Shown: piece by piece, positions 8,849 through 17,363 of the stretch
Layout of the letters: every line of letters starts with the position of its first letter
Numbering within the stretch: the stretch's first letter is position 1
Origin: Bifidobacterium simiarum
GTDB lineage: Bacteria; Actinomycetota; Actinomycetes; Actinomycetales; Bifidobacteriaceae
Direction of reading: 5' to 3'
Length of the DNA: 64,000 nucleotides
Assembly: GCF_002802905.1 (NCBI RefSeq)
Contig: NZ_PEBK01000005.1
Location: 186,346-250,345 of the forward strand
Program-made: the position numbers and the translations under genes
The notes under the pieces: model-generated
Databases searched by the model: none
Told to the model about the DNA's origin: nothing
Seen by the model: the letters and a program-made list of their open reading frames with translations, nothing else

Positions 8849-9976
8849 TCAGTTCACGCCGAAGACGTTGTGGGCGAACCAGTAGCCCACGCGGATCAGT
8901 CCGCGGCCGACCGGTCCGGGCACGGTGAGCAGCGATCCGATCAGCGTATGCCGCACGGCTTGACCGGCCTCGGGCGCATGCTCGTCCAGATATCGCCACA
9001 GCTCGTCCTTGCGACGATAGTTCTCCCGGTCCTTCGAGAGCACCATGAACACCGAGTCGATGCCCATGTTGATGGTCAGGTAGTGGATCATGTACCGGTA
9101 CAGGCCCTCCGGCACGGCGTCGCGTGACGGGGTGGCCAGGATCATCAGCTGCACCACGCGGATCAGCTGGTCGATGCGGCGGATCATCGTGTCCTTCTGC
9201 ACCGACTGTCCCTCGCGGCCGATGAAGTAGCGGTACAGGTCCTCGTCGAGGTACATCAGCGTGCGCACCTGCGGCAGCGGGGCGTACGCGTAGATGTTGT
9301 CCACGTAGAACGTGTGTTCGGGAAGCTCGAGCCGTGCCTTCTCGCGCAGGATCTTCGTGCGGTAGGTCAGCGAATGCATGAGCAGGTTCTGGTCGGGACG
9401 GAACCGCCTCACCTCGTTCCAGCCGATCACCCGTCCGGGGGTGATCACGCCGGCGTACCGGATCGTCTGCTTGATGCGCTTGCCCTGCTTCTCGTACGTG
9501 TAGTTGGTGATCAGCAGATCGACCGGGGCGGGGGAGTCGGCCTGCCGGCGCAGCTCGGCCAGTACGTTGCGCAGGGCCACCTGATCGAGCCAGTCGTCGG
9601 CGTCCACCACCTTGACGTACATGCCGCGGGCGTTGGCCACGCCGGTGTTGACCGCGCCGCCGTGTCCCTTGTTCTCCTGATCGATCACGCGGATCTGCGG
9701 GTACCGGCCGGCGTATTCCCGGGCCAGCGCCAGCGTGCCGTCGGTGGAGCCGTCGTTGACGATGATGATCTCCACGTCGTTGAGCTGCTGCTCGATCAGC
9801 AGGGAGGAGAGGCATCGGCCCAGATAGTCCTCCACGTTGTATGAGGGGATGACGAAGGTGATCACCGTGCGCCGGGGCTGCTCGGCGCCGTCCGTCCGGG
9901 TTTCGTCGGGTCCGTCGCCTTCGGGCTGATTGGCCATTGCGTTGTTCGTATCCGTCACTGCGTTGTTCGTGTCCAT
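8849..9976 (-). CDS. family 2 glycosyltransferase
   Basis: The 375-residue enzyme has the GT-A nucleotide-sugar fold: ITFVIPSYNVEDYLGRCL near residue 40, then EIIIVNDGSTDGTLALA, NKGHGGAVNTGVANARG, and the DxD-type motif VKVVDADDWLD. No membrane segment follows the catalytic domain, and no other polysaccharide genes are near, so the acceptor is unknown. The first 18 residues contain an imperfect DTNNA repeat. ATG 9976 is preceded by TACCGT (9984-9989) ending 7 nt upstream, consistent with a leaderless transcript; a GTG lies one codon earlier. Confidence 0.88.
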   Translation of the reverse strand: MDTNNAVTDTNNAMANQPEGDGPDETRTDGAEQPRRTVITFVIPSYNVEDYLGRCLSSLLIEQQLNDVEIIIVNDGSTDGTLALAREYAGRYPQIRVIDQENKGHGGAVNTGVANARGMYVKVVDADDWLDQVALRNVLAELRRQADSPAPVDLLITNYTYEKQGKRIKQTIRYAGVITPGRVIGWNEVRRFRPDQNLLMHSLTYRTKILREKARLELPEHTFYVDNIYAYAPLPQVRTLMYLDEDLYRYFIGREGQSVQKDTMIRRIDQLIRVVQLMILATPSRDAVPEGLYRYMIHYLTINMGIDSVFMVLSKDRENYRRKDELWRYLDEHAPEAGQAVRHTLIGSLLTVPGPVGRGLIRVGYWFAHNVFGVN

Positions 9977-10111
9977 CACTCATACGGTAGACCACACCGT
10001 ACTCCGACACGACTAAGATGGCGCCGCGACGCATGGATGCGGTATGAATGCATGTGGCGCATACGGAAGGCGGGGCCGGCACGGCCCGCGGGGAACGGAG
10101 GCCGGGCGATC

Positions 10112-11194
10112 ATGGACTATCGGGACGAACTCGACGCGTTCGTACGCTATCTGCGGGTGAACCGCGGGCTGAGCGAGCACACCGTCCGGGCGTATGACGG
10201 CGATGTCGCGGATTGTCTGTCCATGCTCGCCGACCGCGGCGTGCACAGTCTGCGCGACGTCGGTATCGACGATCTGCGGGTGTGGATGGCGTCGCGCTCC
10301 CGGTCCCATTCGCGTTCCTCGATGGCGCGCAAGGTGGTGTCGATCCGCGCGTTCTTCGCGTATCTGGCCGAGCACGGCATGATCGACGCCGATCCGGCGT
10401 CCGCGTTGAAGACCCCGAAGATCCCCTCCGTGCTGCCCGCCGTGCTCAGCGAGCGGCAGGCGCGTGACCTCATGGACACCGTGGATCGTGACGCGGAGTC
10501 GGATGCTTCCACGGATGCTGCCGGTGCTGTCGATCCCTCAGGCGGCTCCATTGATTCCGGTGATGGGAAACGGACTGTGAAAGGCCGGTCGGATCATGCG
10601 GTGGCGCCGGATCATGCGGCAGCCTTGGATCATGCGGTGGCCCTGCGCGACGCGGCCATCGTGGAACTGCTGTACGCCACCGGCATCCGTGTGGCGGAAC
10701 TCGTCTCCCTCGACGTGGCCGACATCGACTTCTCCACGCATACCGTGAGGGTGACGGGCAAGGGGAACAAGCAGCGCGTGGTGCCGTTCGGCGTGCCGGC
10801 CGCGAAGGCGCTCGCCGCATGGCTGGAACAGGGACGGCCGGTCGTGCCGCATGGCAGGTCGGGTGGTGTCGACAGTGGCAGGGCCGGCGGTAGCAGCGCC
10901 GACGGTGGCGGTATTGCCGGCGACGCCGCGTTCCTCGGGGTGCGGGGCGCCAGGATCAACCAGCGCGTGGTGAGGCAGGTGGTGCATCGGTCCGCGGCCC
11001 GCGCCGGCGTGCCCGACATCAGTCCCCATGCCCTGCGCCATTCGGCCGCCACCCACATGCTCGACGGCGGGGCCGATCTGCGCGAGGTGCAGGAGATGCT
11101 GGGCCATTCCTCGCTGCAGACCACGCAGCGGTACACGCACGTCTCCATCGAGCAGCTGATCGAACGCTACGATCAGGCGTTTCCCCGGGCGTAG
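10112..11194 (+). CDS. XerC/XerD-type tyrosine recombinase
   Basis: The 360-residue protein has an N-terminal SAM-like core-binding domain (residues 5-90) and a catalytic domain. The catalytic residues are visible: Arg193 in ATGIRVAEL, Lys in VTGKGNKQRVVPF, His306 and Arg309 in HALRHSAATHM, His332 in LGHSS, and Tyr341 in RYTHVS. Chromosomal dimer resolution at dif is the likely role, with FtsK (35841) as partner, but an integrase role cannot be excluded. It is about 60 residues longer than typical XerC because of two low-complexity inserts, near 133-180 and 245-270. ATG 10112 has GGAGG 10 nt upstream. Confidence 0.88.
   Translation: MDYRDELDAFVRYLRVNRGLSEHTVRAYDGDVADCLSMLADRGVHSLRDVGIDDLRVWMASRSRSHSRSSMARKVVSIRAFFAYLAEHGMIDADPASALKTPKIPSVLPAVLSERQARDLMDTVDRDAESDASTDAAGAVDPSGGSIDSGDGKRTVKGRSDHAVAPDHAAALDHAVALRDAAIVELLYATGIRVAELVSLDVADIDFSTHTVRVTGKGNKQRVVPFGVPAAKALAAWLEQGRPVVPHGRSGGVDSGRAGGSSADGGGIAGDAAFLGVRGARINQRVVRQVVHRSAARAGVPDISPHALRHSAATHMLDGGADLREVQEMLGHSSLQTTQRYTHVSIEQLIERYDQAFPRA
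10590..10646 (+). repeat. in-frame 18-bp tandem repeats in the recombinase gene
   Basis: Three imperfect units of the form GATCATGCGGTGGC plus four bases encode DHAVAP, DHAAAL and DHAVAL. They lie in the first low-complexity insert, between the two functional domains, where length changes should be tolerated. Confidence 0.7.
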
Positions 11195-11263
11195 CGGCAG
11201 GCGTGGCCGGTCGGGGAGTCCCGGGACGGGCGTTGACCCGCCGCCCGGCTACACTCGGTCCTC

Positions 11264-12121
11264 ATGATCAGCATCACGACTTCGAATCTCAACGGCATCC
11301 GTGCGGCGAACCGCAAGAACGTGGGCGCGTGGGTGGACGCCCACACCCCGAGCGTGTGGTGCATGCAGGAGGTGCGCGCCCCGCAGAAGGACGTCGACGC
11401 CATCTTCGCCGACTTCGCGGGACGATACGTGCGCGCCGGGGCGATCGACTCGCCCGAGGGGCTCTGCCGTGAGAACGAGGTGTGCCGCGTCAAGGGCCGG
11501 GCCGGTGTGGGACTGGTCTCCTCCCTGCCCGTGGTCGCCGTCCGCCACGGGCTTCCCGGACTGGACGAGGACGTGGATTCGGGACGGTGGATCGAGACCG
11601 ACGTGCGGACCCCGCAGGGCTATGAGATCACCGTGGCGAGCGTGTACGTGCATGCGGGCAACGCCGATGACGACATCAAGATGGCGCAGAAGTACCGGTT
11701 CCTCGACGCCATGCTCGTCCGGCTCGGCGAACTGCGCGACGAGGCGGCGAAGGGCGGACGGCAGGCCGTGCTGTGCGGCGACTTCAACATCGCCCACACC
11801 GAGCTCGACATCAAGAACGCGAAGGGCAACGTCAAGCACGCCGGATTCCTGCCCGCCGAACGCGCCTACGTGGACCGCTGGATCGACGAGTACGAGTTCG
11901 TCGACGTGATGCGCGACCTCGCCGGCGACATTCAAGGGCCGTACACCTGGTGGAGCCAGCGCGGCCGGGCGTTCGACAACAACGTCGGCTGGCGGCTCGA
12001 CTATCAGTTCGCCACCCCCGAGCTGGCCGAAACCGCCCGCGGGTTCGTGATCGACAAGGCCCCCACCTACGATCTGCGCTGGTCCGACCACGCGCCCCTG
12101 ACCATCAGCTACGACGTGTGA
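11264..12121 (+). CDS. xth: exodeoxyribonuclease III / AP endonuclease
   Basis: The 285-residue protein belongs to the exonuclease-endonuclease-phosphatase fold and acts in base-excision repair. Visible motifs are TTSNLNGIRAA at the start, WCMQEVRAP with the metal-binding Glu, VASVYVHAG, LCGDFNIAHTELDIKN with the catalytic Asp and Asn, TWWSQRGRAFDNNVGWRLDY, and a final SDHAPL with the catalytic His. ATG 11264 follows TACACT (11250-11255) by 8 nt with no Shine-Dalgarno sequence, so a leaderless transcript is likely. Confidence 0.93.
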   Translation: MISITTSNLNGIRAANRKNVGAWVDAHTPSVWCMQEVRAPQKDVDAIFADFAGRYVRAGAIDSPEGLCRENEVCRVKGRAGVGLVSSLPVVAVRHGLPGLDEDVDSGRWIETDVRTPQGYEITVASVYVHAGNADDDIKMAQKYRFLDAMLVRLGELRDEAAKGGRQAVLCGDFNIAHTELDIKNAKGNVKHAGFLPAERAYVDRWIDEYEFVDVMRDLAGDIQGPYTWWSQRGRAFDNNVGWRLDYQFATPELAETARGFVIDKAPTYDLRWSDHAPLTISYDV

Positions 12122-12127
12122 GGTCGG

Positions 12128-12190
12128 TCAGGCCACTGTCTCAGGCCGCTGCTTCACTCAGGCCACTGTCTCAGGCCGTTTCAGGCCTCT
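12128..12190. repeat. short direct repeats between convergent genes
   Basis: The segment TCAGGCCACTGTCTCAGGCC occurs twice 27 nt apart, followed by a further TTTCAGGCC. It separates exonuclease III from the convergent membrane protein gene and overlaps the last codons of the latter. No stem is evident. Confidence 0.6.
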
Positions 12191-12843
12191 GCCCGCTTCG
12201 CTCGCGCCGGCTCCACGGCGGCGACGAAGCGGACATGCCGGTTGAGGAAGTTCACGATCAGCCCGGTGATCGCGGCGGCGACGATCGTGCCGACGCCGAG
12301 TCCGTTGAGCCGTCCGAAGAAAACGAACGAGAGCGCCGTGGCGATGACGATCAGCGAGACGTCGAAGCAGACCTTCACCGTGCCGAACCGCACCTTGGTC
12401 ACCGTGGAGAAGGCACGGACGATGCCCTCGCCGGGCACCATGATGAGTCCGGGCGCCACCTCCATGCAGATGCCGAGCGCCAGGATCGTGGTGCCGAGCA
12501 GCAGTCCGATGCCGCGCAGCCACCACGCGTCGGGGGAGAACCACGTCAGCAGCGTCATGCTGCCGTCCAGCGTGGCCGCGAACCAGAACGTGACCGCCAG
12601 TTGCAGATACTGCACGGGGTGGAAGTCGCGGCGCAGCAGCGCGACCTCGATGGCGACGAAGACCGCGTTCATCACGAAGGTGGTGACGCCGAAGCTGATC
12701 CATGGGAACCGCAGCGTCACCACCCATGCGACGCTCGAGATCGGCGAGGTGCCGAGATTGCTTTTGGTGATCAGCGCGATGCCGAACGATTCGATGGCGA
12801 GTCCGGCCAGCATCGAGATCAGGCGCTTGGCGAAGTATGGCAT
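12181..12843 (-). CDS. YczE/YitT-like integral membrane protein
   Basis: The 220-residue protein has about five membrane segments and begins KRLISMLAGLAIESFGIALI, then TKSNLGTSPISS, the signature start of the YczE/DUF6198-like family. Other family segments are GLIMVPGEGIVRAF and GLGVGTIVAA. The biochemical role of this family is not established; transport or membrane stress functions have been suggested for relatives. ATG 12843 has AAGGAG 8 nt upstream. It follows the MarR gene by 13 nt, so it is the probable target of that regulator. Confidence 0.8.
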   Translation of the reverse strand: MPYFAKRLISMLAGLAIESFGIALITKSNLGTSPISSVAWVVTLRFPWISFGVTTFVMNAVFVAIEVALLRRDFHPVQYLQLAVTFWFAATLDGSMTLLTWFSPDAWWLRGIGLLLGTTILALGICMEVAPGLIMVPGEGIVRAFSTVTKVRFGTVKVCFDVSLIVIATALSFVFFGRLNGLGVGTIVAAAITGLIVNFLNRHVRFVAAVEPARAKRAEA

Positions 12844-12856
12844 GATCGGTTCTCCT

Positions 12857-13420
12857 TCAGTCCTGTTGGGTCGAGTCCTGCTGGGCCGAGTCCTGCTGGA
12901 CCCTTGTGGTCTTCTTGGAATCTTCGTGGTTCTCCAGTGTGGGGTCTTCCAGTGCGTCGTCTTCCAATGCGCGGTCGTTGCGTGCGCGGTCGTTGCGTGC
13001 GCGGTCTTCGAGGTTCGCGATGACGTGTCGCAGTCCCTCGCGCAGTCTCCGGCGCGTTTTCTCGTCCATGCCGCGCATGGCGGTCTCGTCGGCGTCGTGC
13101 ATGATCGCGGCGATGCGCGCGGCGTAGTCCCGGCCGGATTCGGTGAGGAACACCCGGTACGATCGCCGGTCGGTTTCGCTGACCCGGCGTCGGACCAGTC
13201 CACGCTGCTCCATGCGCCTGAGCAGTCCGGTCATCGTGGACTTGTCGAGGATGCATTCGGCGCAGATCTCCTTGGCGGTGCGTCCGTCGCGTTCGGAAAG
13301 GCATTCGATGATCTTCGGCTGGCCGGGGAGCAGACCGATCGCTCGGATCGCCGCATCGATCCTGCGGTTGGAATGGTTGAATGCGCGCAGCAGCAGGAAA
13401 TGCAGTTCGTCGTCCAGCAT
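12857..13420 (-). CDS. MarR family transcriptional regulator
   Basis: The 187-residue protein has a winged helix-turn-helix: QPKIIECLSERDGRTAKEIC, DKSTMTGLLRRMEQRGLV, then the wing RRVSETDRRSYRVFLTESG. The last 50 residues are an unusual repetitive tail (RARND three times, then ALED, then QQDS/QQDSTQQD) encoded by short tandem DNA repeats. ATG 13420 has AAGGAGG at good spacing. A perfect 18-bp palindrome overlaps its promoter (13456-13473), suggesting autorepression of this gene and the membrane protein behind it. Confidence 0.9.
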   Translation of the reverse strand: MLDDELHFLLLRAFNHSNRRIDAAIRAIGLLPGQPKIIECLSERDGRTAKEICAECILDKSTMTGLLRRMEQRGLVRRRVSETDRRSYRVFLTESGRDYAARIAAIMHDADETAMRGMDEKTRRRLREGLRHVIANLEDRARNDRARNDRALEDDALEDPTLENHEDSKKTTRVQQDSAQQDSTQQD

Positions 13421-13442
13421 GATTGCCTCCTTTATTCGGGCC

Positions 13443-13473
13443 CCATCATAGCACTTAGTTTGCATGCAAACTA
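13443..13473 (-). promoter_or_regulatory. marR promoter with 18-bp palindromic operator
   Basis: TAGTTTGCATGCAAACTA at 13456-13473 is a perfect palindrome. On the minus strand, TATGAT (13443-13448) is a good -10 box, and a -35 hexamer 17 nt upstream would fall inside the palindrome. A MarR dimer bound there would block RNA polymerase. The sites are read from sequence; binding is inferred. Confidence 0.75.
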
Positions 13474-13604
13474 TATGTGGGTGAATGGGTGACCGGCTGT
13501 GCGGCCGAAGGCGAACATCCACGGCGGGACCGCGTTCGTGACGGGTGCGCAAGGCAGGTGTTAGGCTTATCACGATTGCATCGCCAAGGAAATGAGGAAC
13601 CACC

Positions 13605-14432
13605 ATGGGACTGTTCGGATTCGGCAGGAAGAAGCATCGTCAGGACGAGGCGGCCGAGAGCGCCGAGGCCGACGAGAAGGTCGAGGACGCCGCGAAGGCC
13701 GGCGCCGAGGAGACCGCCGAAGCCGAGAAGCCCGAGCCGGTCGCGCCGGGCGAGGGGGAGCGCGGCGAGAACCAGGGCCCGTGGGACGTCGACGACGAGA
13801 ACGTTCCCGACTACGACGACTACCTTGACATCGGTTCGCTGTACCTGCCGTTCCTGCCCGGCATCGAACTGAGACTCAAGGCCAATCGCCAGAGCGGCCA
13901 GGTGCTGGGCGCCACGATCACGCTCGGCGATTCCAGCCTCGAGATGGAGGCGTTCGCCGCACCGAAGTCGTTCGGCCTGTGGGACGACGTGCGCTCCGAC
14001 CTGCTGGAGGCCAACAAGGGGGCCCGTGAGGTCGACGGGACGTTCGGCAAGGAGCTGACCCTGCCGGTGAAGGTGGGCGACAAGACGCTCGACACCCGCA
14101 TCGTCGGCGTGGACGGACCGCGCTGGATGCTGCGCGGCATCTTCTCCGGTCCCGCGGCCAAGGGCGGCGAGGAGAAGAAGACGCTCGACAAGTACTTCGC
14201 CGACGTGGTGGTCGAACGCGGCGAGGAGCCGCTCGCCCCGCGCGACATGATCCCCATGCACGCGCCCGTCAGCCCCGCCGAGCGCAGGAAGCTCGCCGAG
14301 GCCGAAGCCGCCAAGGAACAGGAGAAGAAGACCGAGATCCCCGGCAAGCCGGACGGTCCGCTCACCCCCGTGCATCAGGTGGAGCAGCAGACCACCCTGC
14401 AGCGCGGCCCGCTGTTCTCCGAGATGCGCTGA
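13605..14432 (+). CDS. DUF3710 domain protein
   Basis: The 275-residue protein starts MGLFGFGRKK, has an acidic Ala/Glu-rich stretch (residues 12-65), and then the DUF3710 domain: GPWDVDDENVPDYDDYLDIG, LYLPFLPGIELRL, and DGPRWMLRGIFSG. The family is found in actinobacteria and has no assigned function. It lies 9 nt before a DUF3159 gene, a pairing commonly seen in actinobacteria, so the two are probably one transcription unit. GAGGA precedes the ATG. Confidence 0.88.
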   Translation: MGLFGFGRKKHRQDEAAESAEADEKVEDAAKAGAEETAEAEKPEPVAPGEGERGENQGPWDVDDENVPDYDDYLDIGSLYLPFLPGIELRLKANRQSGQVLGATITLGDSSLEMEAFAAPKSFGLWDDVRSDLLEANKGAREVDGTFGKELTLPVKVGDKTLDTRIVGVDGPRWMLRGIFSGPAAKGGEEKKTLDKYFADVVVERGEEPLAPRDMIPMHAPVSPAERRKLAEAEAAKEQEKKTEIPGKPDGPLTPVHQVEQQTTLQRGPLFSEMR

Positions 14433-14441
14433 CGGGTCCCC

Positions 14442-15218
14442 ATGACGGATGACAACGACATGACGTCTGCCGATGATATGACGGACGATACAGCGGCCGA
14501 CAAGGCGGACGAGAGAACGGACGGCTCCCGCCGCAGCGGCATGGCGTCGCTTGCCAACGAGGACTTCTCCGTCATCGACGCGATCGGAGGCCCTCGAGGC
14601 GTGATCGAATCCATGCTGCCCGGCGTGGTGTTCGTGGTGCTGTTCGTCGCCACGCGCGACCTGCAGATCACGGTCATGGTCGCCGCGGCGATCGCCGTCA
14701 TACAGGTGGCGGTGCGGCTCGTCCAGCGCCAGTCCGTGCTCGGCGCGCTCACCGGCGTGCTGGCGGTGGGCATCTGCCTCGTCTGGGCGTGGTTCAGCCA
14801 TGACGCGCGCAACTACTATCTGCCCGGCTTCCTCATCAACTCGTTCTGGATCATCGTGCTTGCCGTGTCGCTGATCGCGCGCATCCCCGGCATCGGCGTG
14901 CTCGTGGAGTTCATCCGCAACCCCGCGACCGACCACTTCCGTCAGTGGCTTGCCGCATGGCGGTCCGACCGGCAGCTGCTCAACGCCTACATGATCGTCA
15001 GCGGACTGTGGATCGGCGTGTTCGCGCTGCGATTGGGCATCCAGATCCCGATGTACCTGACCAATCACGTCGGATGGCTGGGCACGGCACGACTCATCAT
15101 GGGCGTGCCCCTGTTCGCGTTGGCGATCTGGGTCTCCTGGCTCGTCATCGCCACGCCGCTGCACCGCCATCGCATCGAAGAGCGACGACGCGATCCGCAG
15201 GCCGAACGGACCGACTGA
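14442..15218 (+). CDS. DUF3159 membrane protein
   Basis: The 258-residue protein has a polar N-terminus of about 35 residues, then FSVIDAIGGPRGVIESMLPG, the DUF3159 opening, and about six hydrophobic segments (for example GVVFVVLFVATRDLQITVMV and GVLAVGICLVWAWF). The family is actinobacterial and of unknown function; GFLINSFWIIVLAVSLIARI is a conserved stretch. It starts 9 nt after DUF3710 with a weak ribosome binding site, which suggests co-translation. Confidence 0.88.
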   Translation: MTDDNDMTSADDMTDDTAADKADERTDGSRRSGMASLANEDFSVIDAIGGPRGVIESMLPGVVFVVLFVATRDLQITVMVAAAIAVIQVAVRLVQRQSVLGALTGVLAVGICLVWAWFSHDARNYYLPGFLINSFWIIVLAVSLIARIPGIGVLVEFIRNPATDHFRQWLAAWRSDRQLLNAYMIVSGLWIGVFALRLGIQIPMYLTNHVGWLGTARLIMGVPLFALAIWVSWLVIATPLHRHRIEERRRDPQAERTD

Positions 15219-15304
15219 CAACCGAAACCAACCGGTCCCGCAGACCGACCGACAACCAAGACCGACCGATAACCGGACTTTCAGGCGCCCGACGAAAGGA
15301 ACCC

Positions 15305-16666
15305 ATGCCCACCCCGATCACCCCATCCGCTGCGGCCACCCCGTCCGCCGCGACCACCCATCAGGTCCGCATCGAACGCTACGCCGATCAGGGCCGCTGC
15401 GTCGCCCACATCGACGGGCGTGTGGTGTTCGTCCGCTTCGCCCTGCCCGGCGAACTGGTGACCATCGCGCTGGACGAACCCCATGATCGCGACGACCGGT
15501 TCTGGACCGGCGAAGTCACGGAGGTGATCGAGCCCTCCGAGGATCGTGTGGAGCCCGCGTGGCCGCTCGCCGGACCGCTCGCCTTCGGAGGGGGAGTCGG
15601 CGGCGCCGACCTGATCCATGTGTCGGTTCCCGGACAGCGGGCATGGAAGTCGGCCACGGTGAGCGAACAGATGAAACGACTCGGCCACGTCGACGTGGAG
15701 GTGCCGGTGATCGGCGTGCCCGGCGACGACGAACGGCACGGCCTCGGATGGCGCACCCGCATCGAGATGATCGTCGACGAGAAAGGGCGTCCCTCCATGC
15801 GCCGGCGTGGCACACATGTGCGCGTGCCGATCGACGCGATGCCTCTCGCCACCGATGCGCTCAACGCCGTCGCCGAACACGAGCATGTGTGGGACGGAGG
15901 ATTCGAGGCCGGCGCCCAGATCCGCGTCGCCGTGCCCGAACCGCGCGGCGGACTGACCGGCGAACCGGGCGGAAACGCTTCGCCGGATGATCGCAACTAC
16001 GCCGTGCTGGTCGACGGCGAGCTGCGCGCCGGCACGCAGGCGCTCACCGAGCGGGTGACGGTCAACGACGCGAACGGCGACCCACACGAGTTCACGTACA
16101 CCGTCGACGCCGGAGGCTTCTGGCAGATGCATCGCGAGGCGCCGAACGTGCTGGCGAACACGGTGCTTGATCTGGTTCGCGAATCGCTCGGCCGGGTGAT
16201 CCGCCGCAACGGACGCGACATCGTACTGTGGGACCTCTACTCCGGATCCGGACTGTTCACCCTGCCGCTGGCGTCGCTGGCCGCCGAGCGGACCCGCGTG
16301 CTCAGCATCGAAGGCGCGAAGACCGCCGTGCACAACGCGCACCGCAACCTCGGCCGGGCCGGACTGGGCAACGTGGACGCCCGCACCGGCGACGTGTCCC
16401 GAACCCTGCGCGTGGTGCCGAAGCATTTCTCCCGACCCGACGTGGTCGTCCTCGACCCGCCGCGCGCCGGCGCCCGGAAGCAGGTGTGCCGTCAGATCGC
16501 CGAAGCGGGAGCCCCCGCCGTGGTCTACGTGGCCTGCGACCCCGCCAGCCTCGCCCGCGACACCGCCACGCTCGTCGGGCTGGGCTACTCGATCCGTCAC
16601 ATCGAGGCCCACGACATCTACCCCGACACCCACCACGTCGAAACCGTCGCCCTCTTCACCCGCTGA
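15305..16666 (+). CDS. TRAM-domain class I RNA methyltransferase (TrmA/RlmCD-like)
   Basis: It is an S-adenosylmethionine-dependent enzyme of the RNA 5-methyluridine group. A TRAM domain (residues 15-75: RIERYADQGRCVAHIDGRVV) is followed by a linker and the methyltransferase fold: LWDLYSGSGLFTLPLASLA binds SAM, VVLDPPRAGARKQV is the DPPR motif, and VYVACDPASLARDTATL contains the catalytic Cys. The four cysteines that ligate a [4Fe-4S] cluster in RumA are absent; the linker reads PAWPLAGPLAFGGGVGGADL. AAAGGA precedes ATG 15305. The tRNA or rRNA target is not resolvable. Confidence 0.85.
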   Translation: MPTPITPSAAATPSAATTHQVRIERYADQGRCVAHIDGRVVFVRFALPGELVTIALDEPHDRDDRFWTGEVTEVIEPSEDRVEPAWPLAGPLAFGGGVGGADLIHVSVPGQRAWKSATVSEQMKRLGHVDVEVPVIGVPGDDERHGLGWRTRIEMIVDEKGRPSMRRRGTHVRVPIDAMPLATDALNAVAEHEHVWDGGFEAGAQIRVAVPEPRGGLTGEPGGNASPDDRNYAVLVDGELRAGTQALTERVTVNDANGDPHEFTYTVDAGGFWQMHREAPNVLANTVLDLVRESLGRVIRRNGRDIVLWDLYSGSGLFTLPLASLAAERTRVLSIEGAKTAVHNAHRNLGRAGLGNVDARTGDVSRTLRVVPKHFSRPDVVVLDPPRAGARKQVCRQIAEAGAPAVVYVACDPASLARDTATLVGLGYSIRHIEAHDIYPDTHHVETVALFTR

Positions 16667-16721
16667 GCCCGAGGTAAAACGCTTGGCTCCCCCTGAGACC
16701 GCGCCCGTAGAATGGGAGACG

Positions 16722-17363
16722 ATGGATGGGCGAATGATGAGACATGGGGCCGGACGGCGGTTCGGCAGGTCGGTTGCGGCCGTGCTGCTGACGGCGGGGA
16801 TGATCATGCCGTTGGCGGGGTGCGTGCCGCAGGGCAGGGCCGTAGGCGATACCCAGGATTCCGCGGACGCGGTGGCGCATGACGGCGTCGACCGGCACGA
16901 CCTCTACGTCGGGGTGGTCGGCGGTTCGAAGCCGGGCGATGACGACGTCAACCGCCGGCTCGTCGAGGCCATGGATCAGGGCGACCTCAACCCCGTGTTC
17001 CTCGCCTCCAACGGCGACGCCGGCGGTCAGCAGAAGGCCGTGGCCGATCTGCTGGAACGCAACGTGAAGGTCATCGTGATCGTGGCCGACCGGGCGACCG
17101 GCTGGGAGGAGGCGCTGGGCGAGGCACGGCAGGCCGGGATCCCGGTGGTATTGGCCGATTCGACCATCACCCCCGATGATCAGACGCTGTACGCCGCAAG
17201 ATTCCATCTGCTGACCGACGGCTTGGCCGGCAACGCGTCCGGCAACGCAGCGGATAAGGCCGAGGGGGAGACCTACTACATCGCCGACGCGCTGGCGAAC
17301 ATCGTGGACGACGTGCCGCACGGGAAGGTGATGAACGTCCGTCTCGTGCCGCAGTGGTCATGA
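16722..17363 (+). CDS. short periplasmic-binding-protein-like lipoprotein
   Basis: The 213-residue protein has a lipoprotein signal peptide ending in the lipobox LAGC (Cys near residue 34). The mature part resembles the N-terminal lobe of a sugar-binding (LacI/RbsB-type) protein: DLYVGVVGGSKP, GQQKAVADLLERNVKVIVIV, and ARQAGIPVVLADSTI. It stops about 120-150 residues short of a complete two-lobe protein, with no matching remainder downstream. No permease or ATPase is adjacent. TAGAAT (16708-16713) ends 8 nt before ATG 16722, so the transcript may be leaderless; GGGAG is also present. Confidence 0.68.
   Translation: MDGRMMRHGAGRRFGRSVAAVLLTAGMIMPLAGCVPQGRAVGDTQDSADAVAHDGVDRHDLYVGVVGGSKPGDDDVNRRLVEAMDQGDLNPVFLASNGDAGGQQKAVADLLERNVKVIVIVADRATGWEEALGEARQAGIPVVLADSTITPDDQTLYAARFHLLTDGLAGNASGNAADKAEGETYYIADALANIVDDVPHGKVMNVRLVPQWS

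Noticed and set aside
10112-11194. Recombinase as evidence for an integrated element
   Set aside because: Flanking genes are ordinary, no attachment-site repeats or phage or plasmid genes are seen, and the protein fits a chromosomal Xer enzyme.
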